Assembly: GCF_004348545.1 (NCBI RefSeq)
Contig: NZ_SMKL01000038.1
Span: forward strand, 1 to 59,938
From: Jiangella ureilytica
Lineage (GTDB): Bacteria; Actinomycetota; Actinomycetes; Jiangellales; Jiangellaceae
Reading direction: 5' to 3'
DNA: 59,938 bases
The notes beneath the pieces are model-generated. The model did not search any database and was not told the origin of the DNA. It worked only from the letters and a program-made list of their open reading frames with translations. Made by a program: the position numbers and the translations under genes. How positions within the stretch are numbered: position 1 is the first letter of the stretch; the number at the start of each line of letters is the position of its first letter. Positions 8,752 through 17,220 of this stretch are shown here, piece by piece.

Positions 8752-9564
8752 TCAGCTCGCCGCCGTCGCGCGCAGAGCCGCGACGACCGAGGCCGTGACG
8801 ACATCGGGCGCCATCCAGAACGCGGAGTGGTCCTGGCCGGGCAGGATCTCGTACCGCCCGCGGGGCAGCTGGGCGACCAGGGCCGCGGCCGCGGAGTGGA
8901 AGAACGGCTCCGAGTCCCCGCCCACGGCGACGACCGCGGGCTGGCCGACACTCCACCGGTCGGTCGGCAGCGGCTTCCCGTCCTGGGTGCCGGCGAGGAT
9001 CCGCCCGTCGTGACCCAGTCCGTGCGCGTACTTCATCGACGTCTGCCATGACGGGTCGGCCTTCATCGGCTCGATGTACTCGGCCGGGACGCCGACGACC
9101 TGCGTCATGAACAGCTCGACGGCGTCGCTGCGCCGGTCGGCGGCGATCAGGCCTTCCACCTGCTCCACCCAGTCGGCGGGCACCGGCGGGCGGGAGTCGT
9201 CGACGATGAACGGCGGCTCGTAGAGGTAGATCGCGTTCACGGCGTCGCCGAGCGCGGTCGCGGCCTCGAGGACCAGCCCGCACCCGCCGGAGCCGGCGGC
9301 GAGGGCGGCGGAACCGCCGACCGCCTGGATCACCGCGGCGAGGTCCTCGACCTCGCGTTCGAGGGCCCACGGCTCGCCGGCGCCGCTCCGGCCGACGCCG
9401 CGGCGGTCGTAGCCGACGACGGTGAAGTCGCGGGCGAGCGCCGCGGCGGTCGCGTCGAGACTGTGGTGATCGTCGCCGGCGATGGTGACGAGGACGAGCG
9501 CGGGCCCGGCGCCCTGGGTCGTGTAGGCGATCGTGGTGCCGTCGGCGGAGGTGACGTTGTCCAT
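8752..9564 (-). CDS. Alpha/beta-fold hydrolase
   Basis: A 270-residue alpha/beta hydrolase. The oxyanion-side strand LVLVTIAGDDHHSLD is followed by VVGYDRRGVGRSG, then the nucleophile elbow AAGSGGCG (Ser near residue 92, in Sm-x-Ser-x-Sm form). The acid is probably the Asp in AVGGDSEPFF, and the His is in PGQDHSAFW. ATG 9564 has a GGAG 7 bases upstream. It follows the SRPBCC gene by 34 bases and the ArsR gene in the same direction, so the three form an ArsR-controlled unit. The substrate is unknown. Confidence 0.8.
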   Translation of the reverse strand: MDNVTSADGTTIAYTTQGAGPALVLVTIAGDDHHSLDATAAALARDFTVVGYDRRGVGRSGAGEPWALEREVEDLAAVIQAVGGSAALAAGSGGCGLVLEAATALGDAVNAIYLYEPPFIVDDSRPPVPADWVEQVEGLIAADRRSDAVELFMTQVVGVPAEYIEPMKADPSWQTSMKYAHGLGHDGRILAGTQDGKPLPTDRWSVGQPAVVAVGGDSEPFFHSAAAALVAQLPRGRYEILPGQDHSAFWMAPDVVTASVVAALRATAAS

Positions 9565-9598
9565 GATGTGCTCCTGGTGAGGTCGGTGTGGGGATCGG

Positions 9599-10117
9599 TC
9601 AGCCGGCCAGCGGAGCGCCGGTCTCGAGCAGGCTCTTGAGGTCGCTGAGCACCCAGGCGTGTCCGCCGCCGGCGCCCTCGGCCTCGTTGTCGCCGCGCGA
9701 CAGGGCGGCCAGCAGCGGCGCGCCCTCGAGCTCGTGCGTCACCGTCAGCGAGCACGACTTCCCGTCCGGTGCGGGCGAGATCTCGTGCGTGATGCGGGTG
9801 AAGCCCTCGGCGGCCATGGCCGGGTCCATCAGCATCCGGAACGTCGTCACCAGGCGCCGCGGCGGCTCGGCCTCGATCACCTCGCCGTCGACGATGACGT
9901 CGGGGCACGGGAAGCCCTGCGCCTCGGCGGCGGCCTTGAACTCCGGCGTCGGCGCGACGGTGTAGGCGCCGCCCGGCCGCAGGTCGTAGCTGGCCAGGCC
10001 GGTGTAGCCGTAGCGCGCCGTCCACTCCGGCTTCGTGATGGCGTCCCAGATCGCCTCCGGGGTCGCCTTGATGTAGATGCGATACACCTGCGTGCTGGTC
10101 TGCGCCGCGGTGGTCAT
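9599..10117 (-). CDS. SRPBCC (AHSA1-like) domain protein
   Basis: A 172-residue START/Bet v 1-like ligand-binding protein. YRIYIKATPEAIWDAITKPEWTARYGY is the typical AHSA1 N terminus, and VTHELEGAP...GGHAWVLSDLKSLLETG is the usual C-terminal helix. Its ATG overlaps the ArsR stop as ATGA, so translation is coupled. ArsR plus AHSA1 pairs are very common in actinobacteria; their ligands are mostly unknown. Confidence 0.85.
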   Translation of the reverse strand: MTTAAQTSTQVYRIYIKATPEAIWDAITKPEWTARYGYTGLASYDLRPGGAYTVAPTPEFKAAAEAQGFPCPDVIVDGEVIEAEPPRRLVTTFRMLMDPAMAAEGFTRITHEISPAPDGKSCSLTVTHELEGAPLLAALSRGDNEAEGAGGGHAWVLSDLKSLLETGAPLAG

Positions 10118-10431
10118 GATTCGTCCTCCAGTTCGGCCTTGAGCTCCAGGAGCGCCGTCGTGTGACGCTCGGTGTACTTGTCGATCCACCGGTCGTGGAT
10201 CTCGCGGATCGGCACCGGGTTGAGGAAGTGCAGCTTCTCCCGCCCCGACCTGCGGGTGACCACGAGGTTCGCCTCTTCCAGCACGCGCAGGTGCTTCATG
10301 ACCCCGAATCGGCTCATCTCGAGCTCGGACTCCAGCTCGGTCAGCGTGCGGCCGTCACGCGTGAAGAGCAGGTCGAGCAGGAACCGCCGCGTGGGATCCG
10401 CGAGCGCCTTGAAGACCCGGTCGTCGGTCAT
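10114..10431 (-). CDS. ArsR-family transcriptional regulator
   Basis: A 105-residue winged-helix repressor. FKALADPTRRFLLDLL is the classic ArsR N terminus, and LTELESELEMSRFGVMKHLRVLEEANLV is the helix-turn-helix. No CxC or CxxC metal motif is visible, so it is not a metal sensor of the ArsR/SmtB type. ATG 10431 gives the normal start; a longer frame to 10467 lacks support. A perfect inverted repeat just upstream (10445-10460) is probably its own operator. It heads the operon with the SRPBCC and hydrolase genes. Confidence 0.88.
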   Translation of the reverse strand: MTDDRVFKALADPTRRFLLDLLFTRDGRTLTELESELEMSRFGVMKHLRVLEEANLVVTRRSGREKLHFLNPVPIREIHDRWIDKYTERHTTALLELKAELEDES

Positions 10432-10444
10432 GACCGAACGATAG

Positions 10445-10460
10445 GTGACCAAATGGTCAC
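10445..10460. promoter_or_regulatory. Probable ArsR operator
   Basis: GTGACCA-AA-TGGTCAC is a perfect 7+2+7 inverted repeat located 14 bases before the arsR start codon, a usual position for autoregulation. Confidence 0.65.
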
Positions 10461-10511
10461 ATGTCAACGTCGCGCCCGTGCCGGCCGCGTCAGCCGCCCG
10501 GGCCCGCCCGA

Positions 10512-10583
10512 GTTGATCTTGGAGAGACGGCGGAGTCCGGGTCCGATATGTCCGATGGATTCCGCAGTTTCTCCAAGATCAAC
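10512..10583. repeat. 72-bp near-perfect palindrome
   Basis: The outer 14 bases (GTTGATCTTGGAGA, 10512-10525) pair perfectly with 10570-10583, and the match continues inward with few mismatches to the centre. It would form one long hairpin in DNA or RNA. It separates the divergent arsR promoter from a gene remnant and has no T run. It resembles REP or MITE-type repeats. Confidence 0.7.
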
Positions 10584-10590
10584 GGCGCCG

Positions 10591-10914
10591 GTGTCCGGCC
10601 AGGCGCTCTCGGCGGTGTTGCCGACGACGGTGGCGAACCGGGTGCCGGCGGTGTTCGGCGCCCGCGGCGTGCGGTGGGCGAACCCGCAGCAGCGCTGCAC
10701 CGCACGCCGGTCGCCGACGTGCGACGGTGACCACCCCGCGACGCCGCCCGCCATTGACCCGTTCCCGGCGCACACCCGGGGGGACTCGCGGGTCGCGGAC
10801 ACGATCGACCTGCCGGAGCCGTGCATCGCCCCGGTCGTCTTCGTCGGCCCGAACGCGACGACCTGGTTCGCGGCGACCGGCCGTCTCGCGCCTAGAGGCG
10901 GCCGGCCTCGCTGA
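10591..10914 (+). pseudogene. Possible 5'-truncated gene remnant
   Basis: From GTG 10591 a frame of about 107 residues reads through a Cys-containing, protein-like segment (VFGARGVRWANPQQRC, then DTIDLPEPCIAPVVFVGPN, ATTWFAATG) and ends at 10914, overlapping the helicase 3' end by 23 bases. The four Cys and the repeated PCIAPVVFV-type segment look like the C-terminal part of a secreted hypothetical protein, but no signal peptide or ribosome site precedes it. The palindrome at 10512 sits at the apparent break. It may be a chance frame. Confidence 0.3.
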
Positions 10915-13429
10915 CGGCGACGACGGGGTAGCCGGCGGCGTTGGACTCGGCGAGGTCGACGACGGCCGTGAAGCCCCAGTCGCGGTCGCCGGCGGGGTCG
11001 TCGAGGATCTGCCGGACTTCCCAGCGGTCCGGGTGCTCGGTGACGATGAGCATCTTCGCGCTGCGGGCGTCGGGCCCGATCCCGATGTCGGCGTGCTCGT
11101 CGAAGTACGGCTCCAGCGCGTCGGCCCAGTCGTCCGCCGACCAGTCGTCGCCGGAGTCGAGCTCGGCCAGCCCGGACCAGTTCCGCCGGGCGGCCAGCTC
11201 GACCCGGCGGAACAGCGCGTTGCGGACGCTGACCAGGAACGCTCGCCGGTTCTCGGTGATCGGGCGGGGCGCGTTCTCGACCGGGACCGCACCGCTGTCG
11301 CCGTCGTCGCCGGAGTCCAGGAGCGCTGGGTTGCGCAGCGCCTCCCACTCGTCCAGCAGCGACGAGTCGACCTGGCGGACCAGCTCGCCGAGCCACTCGA
11401 CGAGGTCGGCGACCTCCTCGGTGCGCGACTCCTCGGGCACCGTCTGGCGCATGGCGCGGTAGGCGTCGGCGAGGTAGCGCAGCACCAGGCCCTCGGAGCG
11501 GGCCAGGCTGTAGAACGCGACGTACTCGCCGAAGCTCATGGCGCGCTCGTAGAGGTCGCGGGCCACGGACTTGGGCGACAGCTCGTAGTCGCCGACCCAC
11601 GGGTGGCTCTGCCGGTAGATGGTGAACGCGGCGTCGAGCAGCTCCTCGAGCGGCTTCGGGTGGGTGACGTCCTCGAGCAGCTCCATGCGCTCGTCGTACT
11701 CGATGCCCTCGGCCTTCATCGCCGCGACGGCCTCGCCGCGGGCCTTGAACTGCTGCGCCGACAGCACCTGCCGCGGGTCGTCGAGGGTGGACTCGACGAC
11801 GGAGAGCAGGTCCAGCGCGTGGGTGGGCGACTCGGTGTCGAGCAGGTCGAACGCGGCCAGCGCGAACGGCGACAGCGGCTGGTTGAGCGCGAAGTCCGGC
11901 TGCAGGTCGACGGTGAGCCGCACCGTGCGGCCCTCGGCGTCGGGCGGGTCGAGCCGCTCGACCACCTCGGCGGCGAGCAGCGCGCGGTAGATGGCGACGG
12001 CGTCGTGCACGTGCTTGCGAGTGCGCGACGGCGGCTCGTGGTTGTCGGTGAGCAGCCGGCGCATGGTGGTGAACGCGTCGCCGGGCCGGCTGATGATGCC
12101 CAGCACCATGGCGTTGCTGATCTCGAAGCTGGAGGTCAGCGGCTCGGGCTCGGCCGCGATCAGCCGCTCCATGCTCGCCTGGCCCCACGAGACGAACCCC
12201 TCGGGCGCCTTCTTGCGCACCACGCGCCGCAGCTTCTTGGGGTCGTCGCCGGCCTTCGCGATCAGCCGCTGGTTCTCGATCTCGTGCTCGGGCGCCTGGA
12301 CGATGACCTCGCCGAGCGTGTCGTAGCCGGCGCGGCCGGCGCGCCCGGCGATCTGGTGGAACTCCCTGGCCGAGAGCTGCCGCATGCGGACACCGTCGTA
12401 CTTGGTGAGGCCCGAGAAGACGACCGTGCGGATGGGGACGTTGATGCCGACGCCGAGGGTGTCGGTGCCGCAGACGACCTTGAGCAGGCCGGCCTGGGTG
12501 AGCCGCTCGACCAGCCGGCGGTACTTCGGCAGCATGCCCGCGTGGTGCACGCCGATGCCGGCCCGGACCAGGCGCGACAGCACCTTGCCGAACCCGGAGC
12601 TGAACCGGAACCCGCCGATCTCCGCGGCGATGCGGTCGCGCTGCTCGCGGCTGGCGACGTTGACGCTGACCAGCGCCTGCGCCCGTTCGACAGCGGCCGC
12701 CTGGGTGAAGTGGACGACATAGACCGGCGCCCGCTGCGTCGACAGCAGCTCGGCCAGCAGGTCGTGCATCGGCTCGCGCGAGTAGTGGTAGGTCAGCGGG
12801 ACCGGGCGCTGCACCGAGGTGACGACGGCGACGTCGCGACCCGTCCGCCGTCGCAGGTCCTTCTCGAAGAACGCGACGTCGCCGAGGGTCGCCGACATCA
12901 GCAGGAACTGCGCGTTCGTCAGCTCCAGCAGCGGCAGCTGCCAGGCCCAGCCACGCTGCGGGTCGGAGTAGAAGTGGAACTCGTCCATGACGACCTGGCC
13001 GACGTCGGCGTCGGCGCCGCTGCGCAGCGCGATGTTGGCCAGGATCTCGGCCGTGCAGCAGATGATCGGGGCCGACGGGTTCACGCTGGAGTCGCCGGTC
13101 ATCATGCCGACGTTCGCCGCGCCGAAGATCTCGATGAGCGCGAAGAACTTCTCCGACACCAGCGCCTTCAGCGGCGCGGTGTAGAACGTGCGCCGTCCGT
13201 CGGCCATGGCCGCGAAGTGCGCGGCGACCGCGACGAGGCTCTTGCCCGACCCCGTGGGCGTGCTGAGGATGACGTGCGAGCCGGAGACCAGCTCGATCAG
13301 CGCCTCCTGCTGCGCGGGATAGAGATCGAAGCCGCGCTCGCCGGCCCAGGTGGTGAAGGCGTCGTAGAGGGAGTCCGGATCGTGCTCAGCGCGCTCGAGG
13401 TAGGTCGTCAGCGGGGTGGGATCCGGCAC
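10892..13429 (-). CDS. DEAD/DEAH-box RNA helicase with DUF3516
   Basis: A superfamily 2 helicase of 845 residues, of the actinobacterial Ski2-like type with a C-terminal DUF3516 region. Walker A is STPTGSGKS (56-64), motif II is DEFH (150-153), motif III is SAT, and motif VI is HQIAGRAGRAGYD. The second RecA domain contains the GVHHAGMLPKYRRLVERL and CGTDTLGVGINVP segments. The C-terminal 400 residues are the helical DUF3516 part. It probably remodels RNA; the exact substrate is unknown. The ATG overlaps the 3' end of the upstream membrane-protein gene by 44 bases, so the two are probably co-transcribed. Confidence 0.9.
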   Translation of the reverse strand: MPDPTPLTTYLERAEHDPDSLYDAFTTWAGERGFDLYPAQQEALIELVSGSHVILSTPTGSGKSLVAVAAHFAAMADGRRTFYTAPLKALVSEKFFALIEIFGAANVGMMTGDSSVNPSAPIICCTAEILANIALRSGADADVGQVVMDEFHFYSDPQRGWAWQLPLLELTNAQFLLMSATLGDVAFFEKDLRRRTGRDVAVVTSVQRPVPLTYHYSREPMHDLLAELLSTQRAPVYVVHFTQAAAVERAQALVSVNVASREQRDRIAAEIGGFRFSSGFGKVLSRLVRAGIGVHHAGMLPKYRRLVERLTQAGLLKVVCGTDTLGVGINVPIRTVVFSGLTKYDGVRMRQLSAREFHQIAGRAGRAGYDTLGEVIVQAPEHEIENQRLIAKAGDDPKKLRRVVRKKAPEGFVSWGQASMERLIAAEPEPLTSSFEISNAMVLGIISRPGDAFTTMRRLLTDNHEPPSRTRKHVHDAVAIYRALLAAEVVERLDPPDAEGRTVRLTVDLQPDFALNQPLSPFALAAFDLLDTESPTHALDLLSVVESTLDDPRQVLSAQQFKARGEAVAAMKAEGIEYDERMELLEDVTHPKPLEELLDAAFTIYRQSHPWVGDYELSPKSVARDLYERAMSFGEYVAFYSLARSEGLVLRYLADAYRAMRQTVPEESRTEEVADLVEWLGELVRQVDSSLLDEWEALRNPALLDSGDDGDSGAVPVENAPRPITENRRAFLVSVRNALFRRVELAARRNWSGLAELDSGDDWSADDWADALEPYFDEHADIGIGPDARSAKMLIVTEHPDRWEVRQILDDPAGDRDWGFTAVVDLAESNAAGYPVVAVSEAGRL

Positions 13430-14084
13430 GGTTCCCGAGCCTACGGTCGCCGAGGAGGAACAGCCAGCCGACGGTCAGGAAGACGACGGTGATGCCGGCC
13501 GCGTTGAGCAGTACCCGGCCGTAGCCGTGCTCCGTCACGTCGATGAACGGGTACGGGTAGAAGTCGGTGGCCTCGCCGCGGATCAGTGTGTAGACCAGCC
13601 AGGCGACCGGCCAGATCAGGCTGAGGACGACGATGCGCACATCGAGTCGCCGCCACGGGCCGAACAGCAGCCAGCCGATGACGCCGAGCAGCGGCGCCAG
13701 GTAGTGGAAGCCGACGTTCGTCAGGGCCGCCGCGCCCTCGAGATCGACGACGTCGCGCAGCAACGTCACGTAGACGACGCCGGTGACGGCGATGCCGATG
13801 AGCCCGGCGATGCGCAGGACGCGGAACGCGCGCCCGTCCGCGGCGGGCCTGGCCGCGAGGATCGCCGCGCCGACGCCCAGCAGGATGTTCGACTGCACGG
13901 TGAAGAAGCTGAAGAAGTTCGCCACCCGCATGGCGGTGGACGGAGCCTCCTCGCCGTCCTCGACCAGCACGTTGGTGCCCTGGAACACGAGCACCAGCTG
14001 CGTGATCAGTGATGCGGCGATGACCAGCACGGTCACGAGATGCCACGTGCGGGCCGTAGTCGGACTGGTGCGCCACCCTCGCAT
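13386..14084 (-). CDS. Pr6Pr-family integral membrane protein
   Basis: A 232-residue polytopic membrane protein with about six hydrophobic segments (LVTVLVIAASLITQLVLVF, FFTVQSNILLGVGAAILA, IAGLIGIAVTGVVYVTLL, FHYLAPLLGVIGWLLFG, IVVLSLIWPVAWLVYTLI, ITVVFLTVGWLFLL). The FFTVQSN and EHGYGRVLLN segments are typical of Pr6Pr-type proteins, whose function is unknown. ATG 14084 has only a weak ribosome site. Its last 44 bases overlap the helicase start in another frame. It is divergent from lplA. Confidence 0.75.
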   Translation of the reverse strand: MRGWRTSPTTARTWHLVTVLVIAASLITQLVLVFQGTNVLVEDGEEAPSTAMRVANFFSFFTVQSNILLGVGAAILAARPAADGRAFRVLRIAGLIGIAVTGVVYVTLLRDVVDLEGAAALTNVGFHYLAPLLGVIGWLLFGPWRRLDVRIVVLSLIWPVAWLVYTLIRGEATDFYPYPFIDVTEHGYGRVLLNAAGITVVFLTVGWLFLLGDRRLGNRAGSHPADDLPRAR

Positions 14085-14135
14085 GCTCGGAGCGTAGCGG
14101 GGAACACCGCCGTTCACCGGGAGGTTGGATCGAGC

Positions 14136-15185
14136 ATGCATGGTGAGTTCAAGGTCCCGGGCGGCAAGCTGGTGGTGGCCGACCTCGAGGTGGCCGACGG
14201 CGTGCTGCGGCACGTCCGCATCAGCGGCGACTTCTTCCTCGAGCCCGACCACGCGCTGGAGCGCATCGACGCGGCGCTGACGGGTCTCGCGGCCGACTCG
14301 CCGGCGGCGGTGCTGGCCGCGCGGGTGACGGCCGCGCTCGGCGACGGCGTCGTCATGCTCGGGTTCTCCGCCGAGGCGGTGGCCGTGGCCGTTCGCCGGG
14401 CGCTGGCCGGCGCGACCTCCTGGACCGACCACGACTGGCACTTCCTGCACGAGGGGCCGCAGGAGCCGGCGCTGCAGATGGCGCTGGACCAGGTGCTGGC
14501 CGAGCAGGTGGGCGCGGGGGAGCGGCCGCCGACCCTGCGCGTCTGGGAGTGGGCGTCGAACGCGGTGATCATCGGCAGCTTCCAGTCGCTGCGCAACGAG
14601 GTCGACCTGGACGGGGCCGCGCGGCACTCGGTGAGCGTGGTGCGGCGGATCTCCGGTGGCGGCGCGATGTTCGTCGAGCCCGGCAACACCATCACCTACT
14701 CGCTGTATGTGCCGGAATCGCTGGTCTCCGGCCTGTCGTTCGTCGACTCCTACGCCTTCCTCGACGAGTGGGTGGTCGCGGCGCTGCGCGACCTCGGCAT
14801 CGAGGCGACCTACCAGCCGATCAACGACATCACCTCGCCGGCCGGCAAGATCGCGGGCGCGGCGCAGAAGCGGCTGGCCGGCGGCGTCGTGCTGCACCAC
14901 GTGACCATGGCGTACGACATCGACGCGTCGAAGATGCTGGAAGTGCTGCGCATCGGCCGCGAGAAGCTGTCCGGCAAGGGCACGAAGAGCGCCAACAAGC
15001 GGGTCGATCCGCTGCGGTCGCAGACCGGTCTGGCGCGTGCCGACGTCATCGACCGCATGGTGTCGACGTTCCGCTCGCGCTACGGGTTGACCGACGACGC
15101 GCTGGACGACAAGACGCTGCGGCTGGCCGCCGACCTGGTCGAGTCGAAGTTCGGCACACAGGAGTGGCTCGCCCGCGTCCCGTGA
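14136..15185 (+). CDS. Lipoate-protein ligase A family protein
   Basis: Attaches lipoate (or octanoate) to lipoyl domains of E2 and GcvH proteins. The 349-residue product has the accessory LplA C-terminal-like domain (HGEFKVPGGKLVVADLEV, LRHVRISGDFFLEP) at its N terminus, residues 1-100. The catalytic domain follows, with VRRISGGGAMFVEPGN and SPAGKIAGAAQKR, where Lys238 is the expected lipoyl-AMP contact. This reversed domain order contrasts with E. coli LplA. ATG 14136 has GGGAGG about 10 bases upstream. It is monocistronic and divergent from the Pr6Pr gene. Confidence 0.85.
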   Translation: MHGEFKVPGGKLVVADLEVADGVLRHVRISGDFFLEPDHALERIDAALTGLAADSPAAVLAARVTAALGDGVVMLGFSAEAVAVAVRRALAGATSWTDHDWHFLHEGPQEPALQMALDQVLAEQVGAGERPPTLRVWEWASNAVIIGSFQSLRNEVDLDGAARHSVSVVRRISGGGAMFVEPGNTITYSLYVPESLVSGLSFVDSYAFLDEWVVAALRDLGIEATYQPINDITSPAGKIAGAAQKRLAGGVVLHHVTMAYDIDASKMLEVLRIGREKLSGKGTKSANKRVDPLRSQTGLARADVIDRMVSTFRSRYGLTDDALDDKTLRLAADLVESKFGTQEWLARVP

Positions 15186-15241
15186 TCGCATCGCGCGTCC
15201 TGAGGTGTACGCGGCGCGGGCGACCCCGGACGGCTCGCGGT

Positions 15242-15408
15242 CTAGGGTGTGTCTCCCAAGTCTCGGCCGTAGCGAGCGGCGTCCAGGCGGATGCCTCGCA
15301 AGGCCGAGGAGGGAGTCATAGCGGGGTTCTATGACGACCGACGAGAACGCAGCGAGGCGCCGCCTGGGCGTCGCGCAGTAGGCCATGGACTTGGGAGACA
15401 CACCCTAG
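15242..15408. mobile_element. MITE with 17-bp terminal inverted repeats, IS5-like
   Basis: A 167-bp element without a transposase gene. Both ends carry a perfect inverted repeat (15246-15262 and 15388-15404) beginning GGTGTGTCTCCCAAGTC. CTAG flanks both ends (15242-15245 and 15405-15408) as a 4-bp target duplication. CTAG fits the YTAR target of IS5-family transposases. The right CTAG contains the stop codon of the neighbouring minus-strand gene, so insertion spared that gene. It must have moved in trans. Confidence 0.75.
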
Positions 15409-16268
15409 GGGACGGCCGCGTGAGCGAGCCGTTCGCACTCGGCGAGCAGCCGCTCGCGGATGACGGCGCCGCGGCCGGCGAAGGCGCGCTGCCGTTCCAC
15501 GTACTCGCGCTTGCCTTCCGTGGTCTCGATGCGCACCGGCTCGAACCCGAGATCGGCCAGGTCGTACGGAGAGGCCCGCATGTCGAGCTCGCGGATCTCC
15601 GCCGCCAGTTCGAACGCGTCGACCACCAGCTCCGACGGCACCAGGGGCGTCAGCTTGTAGGCCCACTTGTAGAGGTCCATCCCGGCATGCAGGCACCCGG
15701 GCTGCTCGAGCACGGGCTGCAGCTCGCGCGTCGGCGCCAGCACGTTCCGCGGCCGCGCGGCGGCGGTGAAGAAGCGGAACGCGTCGAAGTGCGAGCACCT
15801 GATCTGGTGCGCCTCGACCACGGCATCGGTTCCGGAATGGCCGAGCCGCAGCGGGTACGCCTCGTGCCGGACGTCGCCGGGCGTCGTCCGGTAGACCATC
15901 GCCCACTCGTGCAGCCCGAAGCAGCCCGTGTGGGCCGGGCGCGACGCCGTCGCGGCCAGCAGCCCCCGCACCCACGAGACGGTGGCGGCCCGCTTCTGCA
16001 CCACGGCGGGGCCGACGGTGACGCCGCCGGCCTCCGTGACGTACCCGGCCCACCCAGCGTGCGGCGGCGAGCCGGCCAGCACGACGCCCAGGCCCGGATG
16101 CCAACGCCGCAGCTGGGACGGCTTGAAGCTGTAGTAGGTGAAGAGGAAGTCGTGAACGGGGTGCGCCCGGCCGGCCCGGCGCCGCTCCAAGTGGTCGCCC
16201 ACCAGCGCGTCGACGCGCTCGTGGTGCGCCGACTGCCGCGCCGGCCACTCGTCCTCCGCCAGGATCAC
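15405..16268 (-). CDS. Hypothetical protein of the '3-methyladenine DNA glycosylase' annotated family
   Basis: A 287-residue soluble protein. HHERVDALVGDHLERRRAGRAHPVHDFLFTYYSFKPSQLRRWHPG is the typical N terminus of an actinobacterial family often labelled 3-methyladenine DNA glycosylase, but I see no helix-hairpin-helix or known glycosylase motif, so the enzymatic label is doubtful. GCFGLHEWAMVYR and FDAFRFFTAAA are conserved-looking. GTG 16268 starts just before the conserved region. The stop codon TAG lies in the CTAG duplication of the MITE. Confidence 0.65.
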   Translation of the reverse strand: MILAEDEWPARQSAHHERVDALVGDHLERRRAGRAHPVHDFLFTYYSFKPSQLRRWHPGLGVVLAGSPPHAGWAGYVTEAGGVTVGPAVVQKRAATVSWVRGLLAATASRPAHTGCFGLHEWAMVYRTTPGDVRHEAYPLRLGHSGTDAVVEAHQIRCSHFDAFRFFTAAARPRNVLAPTRELQPVLEQPGCLHAGMDLYKWAYKLTPLVPSELVVDAFELAAEIRELDMRASPYDLADLGFEPVRIETTEGKREYVERQRAFAGRGAVIRERLLAECERLAHAAVP

Positions 16269-16329
16269 GCGCTCCAGCGTAAGCTCCGCCTCCGACGCGG
16301 CGCGGCGTGCGGGTCGAAGGCCGGCGTGG

Positions 16330-17220
16330 TCAACGGCCGGATCCTCCGGGTCCACTCCGTCGCCGGCTCCGACGAGCCGCATGGGTCAGCCGACCCGCCG
16401 AAGCGGCTGCCAGTACGACGACGACGGCGACGAGACCGATGACGGCGAGCCACCGCGGCCCGAGGTCCGCGACGAAACCGCTGACCTGGCCCTGGATCGT
16501 GAGCGCCGCATCGATGACCGGGTCCTCGGGATCGCCGCCGGCGTACACGCGCAGCTCGTACACGCCGTAGTAGGCGACGTAGCCTCCGGCGAGGATCAGC
16601 AGCACACCACTCGCCCGCGAGACGTACGGCAGCAGCCGGCGCGCCCGCCGCACGATCGCGTCGCCGCCCAGCGCGACAGCGGTGGCCAGGATCCCGACGA
16701 CGAGGCCCATGCCGACGCCGTACGCGACGAACGCGACCAGCCCGCCCACCACTCCCGACGACGCGAAGGTCGAGGTGGCCAGCGCCAGGAACGGTGCGAC
16801 GGTGCACGACAGGCTGGCGACGGCGTACGCGACACCGTAGCCGGCCATCGACCACACCGACGACGAGGGCGCCGCACCACGCAGCCGTGGCGTCCGGAGC
16901 ACCAACTCCCGGCCGGCGACCAGCCGCCCGCCGAGGGCCACCAGCGCGACGCCGATCACGACGGTGACCCACGGCAGGAACCGCTCGACCGACACGGCCG
17001 TCGGAACCACGACCAGCCCGAACGCCCCGAAGACGGCGACGAAGCCGGCCGTCATCGCGGCGGTCGTCAGAGCGGCCCGCCGCACCGCCGCGGACGTGCC
17101 CGGCAGCCCGCGGTCGGCAACGAGCAGGGTGAGGTAGGTGGGCAGCAGGGCGAACCCACACGGGTTCAACGCTGCCACCGACCCGAGCAGCAGGGCGAAC
17201 TCGATCGGCACGCCGCTCAT
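16330..17220 (-). CDS. CcdA-like thiol-disulfide transmembrane protein
   Basis: Carries reducing equivalents across the membrane to extracytoplasmic thioredoxin-like proteins. The 296-residue protein has about eight hydrophobic segments and the paired-Cys motifs of the CcdA/DsbD family: AALNPCGFALLP (Cys near 21) and AVASLSCTVAPFLALA (Cys near 141). ATG 17220 overlaps the stop of the TlpA-like gene (ATGA), so the two are translated together and probably function as a pair. It is the last gene of an eight-gene leftward operon starting at 22091. Confidence 0.85.
   Translation of the reverse strand: MSGVPIEFALLLGSVAALNPCGFALLPTYLTLLVADRGLPGTSAAVRRAALTTAAMTAGFVAVFGAFGLVVVPTAVSVERFLPWVTVVIGVALVALGGRLVAGRELVLRTPRLRGAAPSSSVWSMAGYGVAYAVASLSCTVAPFLALATSTFASSGVVGGLVAFVAYGVGMGLVVGILATAVALGGDAIVRRARRLLPYVSRASGVLLILAGGYVAYYGVYELRVYAGGDPEDPVIDAALTIQGQVSGFVADLGPRWLAVIGLVAVVVVLAAASAGRLTHAARRSRRRSGPGGSGR

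Noticed and set aside
8350-9051. Plus-strand frames over the hypothetical and hydrolase genes
   Set aside because: Antisense to coding sequence with a good start and domain match.
10727-13492. 921-residue frame opposite the helicase
   Set aside because: It lies antisense to a helicase with all motifs and has only Val/Asp/Arg/Gly-rich shadow composition.
15291-15404. ORF inside the MITE (GFYDDRRERSEAPPGRRAVGHGLGRH)
   Set aside because: Lies entirely within a short non-autonomous element and does not resemble a transposase domain.
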